This document shows, piece by piece, positions 60,318-64,000 of a DNA stretch of 64,000 nt. The stretch is from GCA-2687025 sp964473525 (GTDB taxonomy: Bacteria > Poribacteria > WGA-4E > GCA-2687025): NCBI GenBank assembly GCA_964473525.1, contig CAYYPK010000007.1, positions 193,636-257,635 on the forward strand, given 5' to 3'. How positions within the stretch are numbered: the stretch's first letter is position 1; every line of letters begins with the position of its first letter. The notes beneath the pieces were generated by a model. That model did not search any database and had not been told where the DNA came from. It saw only the letters and a program-made list of their open reading frames with translations. The translations under genes and the position numbers were made by a program.

Positions 60318-63300
60318 ATGACTCAGAACATGCCGAAGCTCAGTGTCGCGGCGCTGCTGCTAGCTTTCGCCACGCTGTTCGCTCCGTTGTGTGTCACGAA
60401 CTCCCTGGCCAAGACCGGCAAACTAGACAACGACCTGCAACGCGCGCAGCAGATTCTGACGCTGCTGACCGCAAGCGGCCTGGAACAGGGCGAGCGCGAT
60501 GCGTTGGAAGCGGAATTGGCGGGGATTGAGGCGCACGAGTACGTCGTGCCGGTGAAGCTCACGGCGCGGCGGTACACCGCGGGCAGCGGGTACTTTCCGG
60601 TCACCGTGTCGAAGGAGGGACTGCTAGAGCCAGCGCTTGTGGGTCGCCTCGAAATGCCTCGGGCGACAGCGCGGCGCGCGAAGTCACAGCTGAGTCCAGC
60701 GTACGCGTCGTTGAGGATACAGGTCGTCGTTGGCGCCACACGGATCGCTACTAAGGCTGTGGAATCCGTGTGGGTTACGGTCGACGCGAAGGTGTGGCGT
60801 GTGTCCACGGAAGATACACGGATACAAGAGATCGGGTCATCGACCACAGTTGAAGTCCAGGATGCGCCTCTGCCGGAGGCAAACGCAACACCATCGGCAG
60901 ACGAAAAGTCAACAGGCAGCCACGCGCAGTCATGGACCGACGGCGTGCTGGAGCTTGCCCACCAGGGGCCAATCCGGCAGATCATGTTTAGCCCTGATGG
61001 AGGGACCATTGCCACATCGTCATTGGACTGGACCGCTCGCCTGTGGGATCCGGAAACGGGGGAGCTCCGATCTACGCTCCAGCACCAGAAGCCCGTTCTC
61101 TGTATGGTCTTCAGCGATGACGGTCGGTACATCGCAACTGGTTCCGACGATGGCGCCGCGAGGATATGGGAGGTAGATGGAGGACGACTCGTTCACACCC
61201 TCTCACACGGCGGCTGGGTTCGGTTCCTTGCGTATAGCGCCGATGGCCGCTATCTGGCGGCGTCCTCCGACTTCACGTCTGTGCATCTGTGGGACGCTGC
61301 CGCCGGTGAATTGCTCCATAGACTTCCCCACCCGGGCACAGCCTACGGACTGGACTTCCGCCCGGACGGAACGGCATTGGCGGTGGTCAACGAGAGCGCA
61401 CGTACGCACCTTTGGGAGCCAGCAACAGGTAGCTACATAGCGCAACTGCGTCAGGAGAGCCAGCTACCTGGCGACGGTCACCTCGGCGATGTCGAGTACT
61501 CTCCTGACGGCTCCGTGATCGCCTCGGCAACCGCCCGCCAGAAGGCCGCAATCAACCTGTGGGATGCGAACACCGAGGAGCGGCTCGCAATCCTACAGCA
61601 CAAAGCCGCGCCAGCTGGTGTGTATTCCGTCAACTTCAGCCCCACGGGTCGCTTCCTAGGATCTGCGGGCGGAGATGACACTGGTCGGGTTTGGGACGTG
61701 CGCACTTACGACAGCGTGCACGTTGTTCGGCACGATGATGACGTGTGGGAGGTGTCGTTCCACCCGGATGAGACATGCTTCGCCACGATCTCACAGGACG
61801 GGACGGCGAGGCTTTGGGATATGTCCTCGGGATCCCAACTTGCCGTGTTCCAAGACGAACACGAGAGACCTAGAGAGATGACCGGGGTGGGCGGCGCCAA
61901 TCACCAGGTGGCCTTCAGCCCAAACGGATCGTACCTCGCCACGACATCTTCGGATGCACGCGGTCGCATCCGGAATGTCGAGCGATTCCTCCCGTCAGCG
62001 CCGATGGCTCGGGTGCAGGAAGGGGTACAGATCCCCGACCCCAACCTCGAGCGCGCGCTACGCGTCGCCCTGAATACCCCGGAGGGCACCCTAACACAGG
62101 CGATGCTCGCGTCGCTGGACGAACTCCGTGCCGAGCACCAAGGCATCAACGATCTCACCGGACTGGAGTTCGCGGTAGGCCTGCGAACACTCGGCGTCAG
62201 CGGCAACCCCATACAAGACCTGAGTCCCTTGGCGCGCCTGACACGCCTGGAACGGCTCGAATTCAGTCACTGCCAGGTCTCCGACCTAGTCCCCTTGTCA
62301 CGTCTCGACTCCCTGGCGATATTGAAGCTGGATGCCAATCCCATTGACAGCCTAGAGGCGCTGCGAGGGCTAGAGTCACTCGAACACATACACGGCAACG
62401 GGATGCTGGTAGAGGATCTGACGCCGCTGTCCGGCCTCCACGAACTGAACTTCCTGTCGCTCAACGAAAACCAGGTTTCCGACCTCTCGCCTATCAGCGC
62501 GCTCCCTCGGTTGGTCACGCTGAACGTTCGACGCAACGGCCTCCGCGACATCTCGTCCCTCGCGACGCTGGTGAGTCTGACGAGGGCCGACCTTAGTCAC
62601 AACCGGATATCGGACATTTCGGCCCTCGTTAACTTGCCAAGCCTGCAGACAGTCACACTTGGCGATAACCCGCTGCATACCACGGCGCTGCGTCAGGACG
62701 TGCTCGCTCTGCGCGATCGAGGCGTCATTGTCGACGGCGTGAACGTCGTGTTGACGTGGCAGCACATCGCCCAATTCACGGCTACCGTCGACGCGCTCGC
62801 GATCCCGTCGGAGGGGCGTGCGTACACAGCAATCCGGGAAGCCGGCCTCCACCGGCAGGATGTCCCGGGCAAGCCGTGGTCAGAACCATACCCAGGCTTA
62901 CGCAGTAGCCGGATTAACGCCTTGGCCGCAGTTGGTGATGTCGTCTTCGTCGGTATTCATCCATCAGGCGCGAGTCCAGAGTTCGCGCAAGGGGCATACG
63001 TATCTCGGGATGCCGGAGCATCATGGTCGCGGGCAATCGATGGTCCCTTCAGTGAGAGCGTGCTGAGCTTCCACATAGACGGGAACACGGTGTTCATGGG
63101 GAGGAATAGCGGCATATTCCGATCAGACGATGGTGGAAGAACATGGGTCATGCACCACGTCAAGATCGCTGCGAATGGCATGGCGACGGATGTCGTATCC
63201 GTGTCATCCGAAGGCCGGGATGTGCTTGTGGGTGCGCGCAGCCTCGGCGGCGTATGGAGGTCGACGGATCGGGGCGCTACATGGTCCTCGGCAGGCTTAG

Positions 63301-63962
63301 AAGGTACCTACGTGACTAGCGTGGTGGAAGCAGGGGGAGTGCTCTTTGCGGCGACGCATGAAGGCATGTTCCACTCCGACGACAACGGCATCACCTGGGC
63401 AGACAGCCCCATAGGAGGCATCAGCGGGCTGTGGGAAGCAGATGGCGCGGTCCACGCCATTCAAGGATCAGGCGGGCTGTTCCGCTGGGCTCCTGATTCC
63501 GCCACTGAATACGGTCCGTGGGCCCGCGTAGGAGCAGAGCTGCCCCACGAAGGCACTGCCGTGCTAACGGCTTACGCGGCATCGCATGGGCGTGTGCTTG
63601 CTGGGACGACAAGCGGAGGAATCTACGAGTTGGTCTCGGGCGCGCCAACTGCTGCCGAGGCGCTAGCTGCCACCGTGTCGGAGGATGCAATAGGAGGAAT
63701 GGAGGACGCCGTGGCGGTTTCGGCGTCCCCCGCAGTGGCACCTCAAGCGATGGCCGAAGCTCAAAACGCCATGTCAACTCGCGCCGTACCTGCCACCGCC
63801 CTAATCGTCGGCATCAACACATACGACAACCACGCGGACCTCGTGAACCCAACCATCGACGCCCAAGCTGTCGACAAGGAGCTACGCGAGGTCTTCGGCG
63901 TCGACACAACGATGCTGATGAACCCAACGAAGGTGGAGTTCCTGGCGGGAGGGTGTACATAG
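60318..63962 (+). CDS. Exported WD40-LRR-BNR protein with truncated caspase-like domain
   Basis: About 1214 residues from the ATG at 60318; a GTG at 60297 and an ATG at 60330 are alternatives. It has a Sec-type signal (VAALLLAFATLFAPL). Next, in numbering from the GTG, come an uncharacterised domain (75-180) and about seven WD40 repeats (215-560; GTARLWD, GAARIWE). Internalin-like LRRs follow (580-795; IPDPNLERALRVAL, LTGLE), then sortilin/BNR-like Asp-box repeats (870-1115; SDDGGRTW, STDRGATW). The end starts a C14 caspase-like fold (ALIVGINTYDNHADL..NPTIDAQ) but stops after about 55 residues, before the catalytic His and Cys. Confidence 0.82.
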   Translation: MTQNMPKLSVAALLLAFATLFAPLCVTNSLAKTGKLDNDLQRAQQILTLLTASGLEQGERDALEAELAGIEAHEYVVPVKLTARRYTAGSGYFPVTVSKEGLLEPALVGRLEMPRATARRAKSQLSPAYASLRIQVVVGATRIATKAVESVWVTVDAKVWRVSTEDTRIQEIGSSTTVEVQDAPLPEANATPSADEKSTGSHAQSWTDGVLELAHQGPIRQIMFSPDGGTIATSSLDWTARLWDPETGELRSTLQHQKPVLCMVFSDDGRYIATGSDDGAARIWEVDGGRLVHTLSHGGWVRFLAYSADGRYLAASSDFTSVHLWDAAAGELLHRLPHPGTAYGLDFRPDGTALAVVNESARTHLWEPATGSYIAQLRQESQLPGDGHLGDVEYSPDGSVIASATARQKAAINLWDANTEERLAILQHKAAPAGVYSVNFSPTGRFLGSAGGDDTGRVWDVRTYDSVHVVRHDDDVWEVSFHPDETCFATISQDGTARLWDMSSGSQLAVFQDEHERPREMTGVGGANHQVAFSPNGSYLATTSSDARGRIRNVERFLPSAPMARVQEGVQIPDPNLERALRVALNTPEGTLTQAMLASLDELRAEHQGINDLTGLEFAVGLRTLGVSGNPIQDLSPLARLTRLERLEFSHCQVSDLVPLSRLDSLAILKLDANPIDSLEALRGLESLEHIHGNGMLVEDLTPLSGLHELNFLSLNENQVSDLSPISALPRLVTLNVRRNGLRDISSLATLVSLTRADLSHNRISDISALVNLPSLQTVTLGDNPLHTTALRQDVLALRDRGVIVDGVNVVLTWQHIAQFTATVDALAIPSEGRAYTAIREAGLHRQDVPGKPWSEPYPGLRSSRINALAAVGDVVFVGIHPSGASPEFAQGAYVSRDAGASWSRAIDGPFSESVLSFHIDGNTVFMGRNSGIFRSDDGGRTWVMHHVKIAANGMATDVVSVSSEGRDVLVGARSLGGVWRSTDRGATWSSAGLEGTYVTSVVEAGGVLFAATHEGMFHSDDNGITWADSPIGGISGLWEADGAVHAIQGSGGLFRWAPDSATEYGPWARVGAELPHEGTAVLTAYAASHGRVLAGTTSGGIYELVSGAPTAAEALAATVSEDAIGGMEDAVAVSASPAVAPQAMAEAQNAMSTRAVPATALIVGINTYDNHADLVNPTIDAQAVDKELREVFGVDTTMLMNPTKVEFLAGGCT

Positions 63963-64000
63963 ATCGGTGTAAACGACCATGGCTGATATAGCATGGGGGT
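63945..64000 (+). other. Possible left end of a mobile element in the caspase-like domain
   Basis: Family-like sequence ends at about 63945 (NPTKVEFLA) and the following GGAGGGTGTACATAGATCGG has no relation to it in any frame. GTGTACATAGATCGGTGTAAA has the look of an insertion sequence terminal repeat. The other end lies beyond the window, so this remains a guess. Confidence 0.25.

Noticed and set aside
63945..64000. Group II intron 5' end at GTGTAC
   Set aside because: The start does not fit the GTGYG consensus well and no intron domains can be seen in the few bases left.
1..64000. tRNA or rRNA genes
   Set aside because: I scanned the gaps for TTCRA-type tRNA arms and found only hits inside supported coding regions.

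Overview
The window is GC-rich, gene-dense bacterial DNA with no rRNA, tRNA, CRISPR array or complete insertion sequence that I could see. Six type I sulfatases, a Planctomycetes-style trio (PSCyt1/DUF1549/DUF1553 protein, Tat-exported DUF1501 protein, sulfatase), two phytanoyl-CoA dioxygenase-like proteins, many TolB/WD40-like propeller lipoproteins and a WD40/LRR/caspase-like protein suggest an uncultured PVC-like or sponge-associated lineage. Candidatus Poribacteria is my best guess, made from gene content alone.

Layout. 1-9492: end of a rhomboid protease, two divergent TolB-like proteins, then a head-to-tail array of seven TolB-like lipoproteins. Units 1 to 6 are chained by identical 13-base stop/start overlaps. 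9531-16041: an Rrf2 regulator followed by sufB-C-D-S-U-T, a full SUF iron-sulfur cluster operon. 16087-18308: a two-gene operon of a cobalamin-binding protein with a CarH-like light-sensor motif and a soluble-looking histidine kinase. 18486-19037: a hicBA toxin-antitoxin pair with a frameshifted toxin gene.

19295-35169: a minus-strand block with five sulfatases, a GH95-type fucosidase, a zinc-type dehydrogenase, a CgeB-like glycosyltransferase, a sugar isomerase/epimerase and nadB. It reads as a system for sulfated, probably fucose-containing, glycans. 35530-36608: a frameshifted TolB-like gene. 36812-44764: a plus-strand housekeeping block with a bifunctional penicillin-binding protein, a membrane protein, a SIMPL lipoprotein, fmt, a PASTA-only membrane protein, rpe and mtaB. 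Several of these genes overlap by 4 bases.

44790-54104: an accessory region with two PhyH-like dioxygenases, an SDR epimerase, two sulfotransferase-like proteins, a CmcI-like methyltransferase, a ferritin-like protein, an acyltransferase and a solitary TolB-like lipoprotein. 54283-60044: the Planctomycetes-style sulfatase/DUF1501/DUF1549 operon. 60318-63962: a large exported WD40-LRR-BNR protein whose C-terminal caspase-like domain stops abruptly at the window edge.

Four copies of a roughly 36-base hairpin element lie between genes. All are oriented with transcription and sit about 40-90 bases upstream of a start codon.
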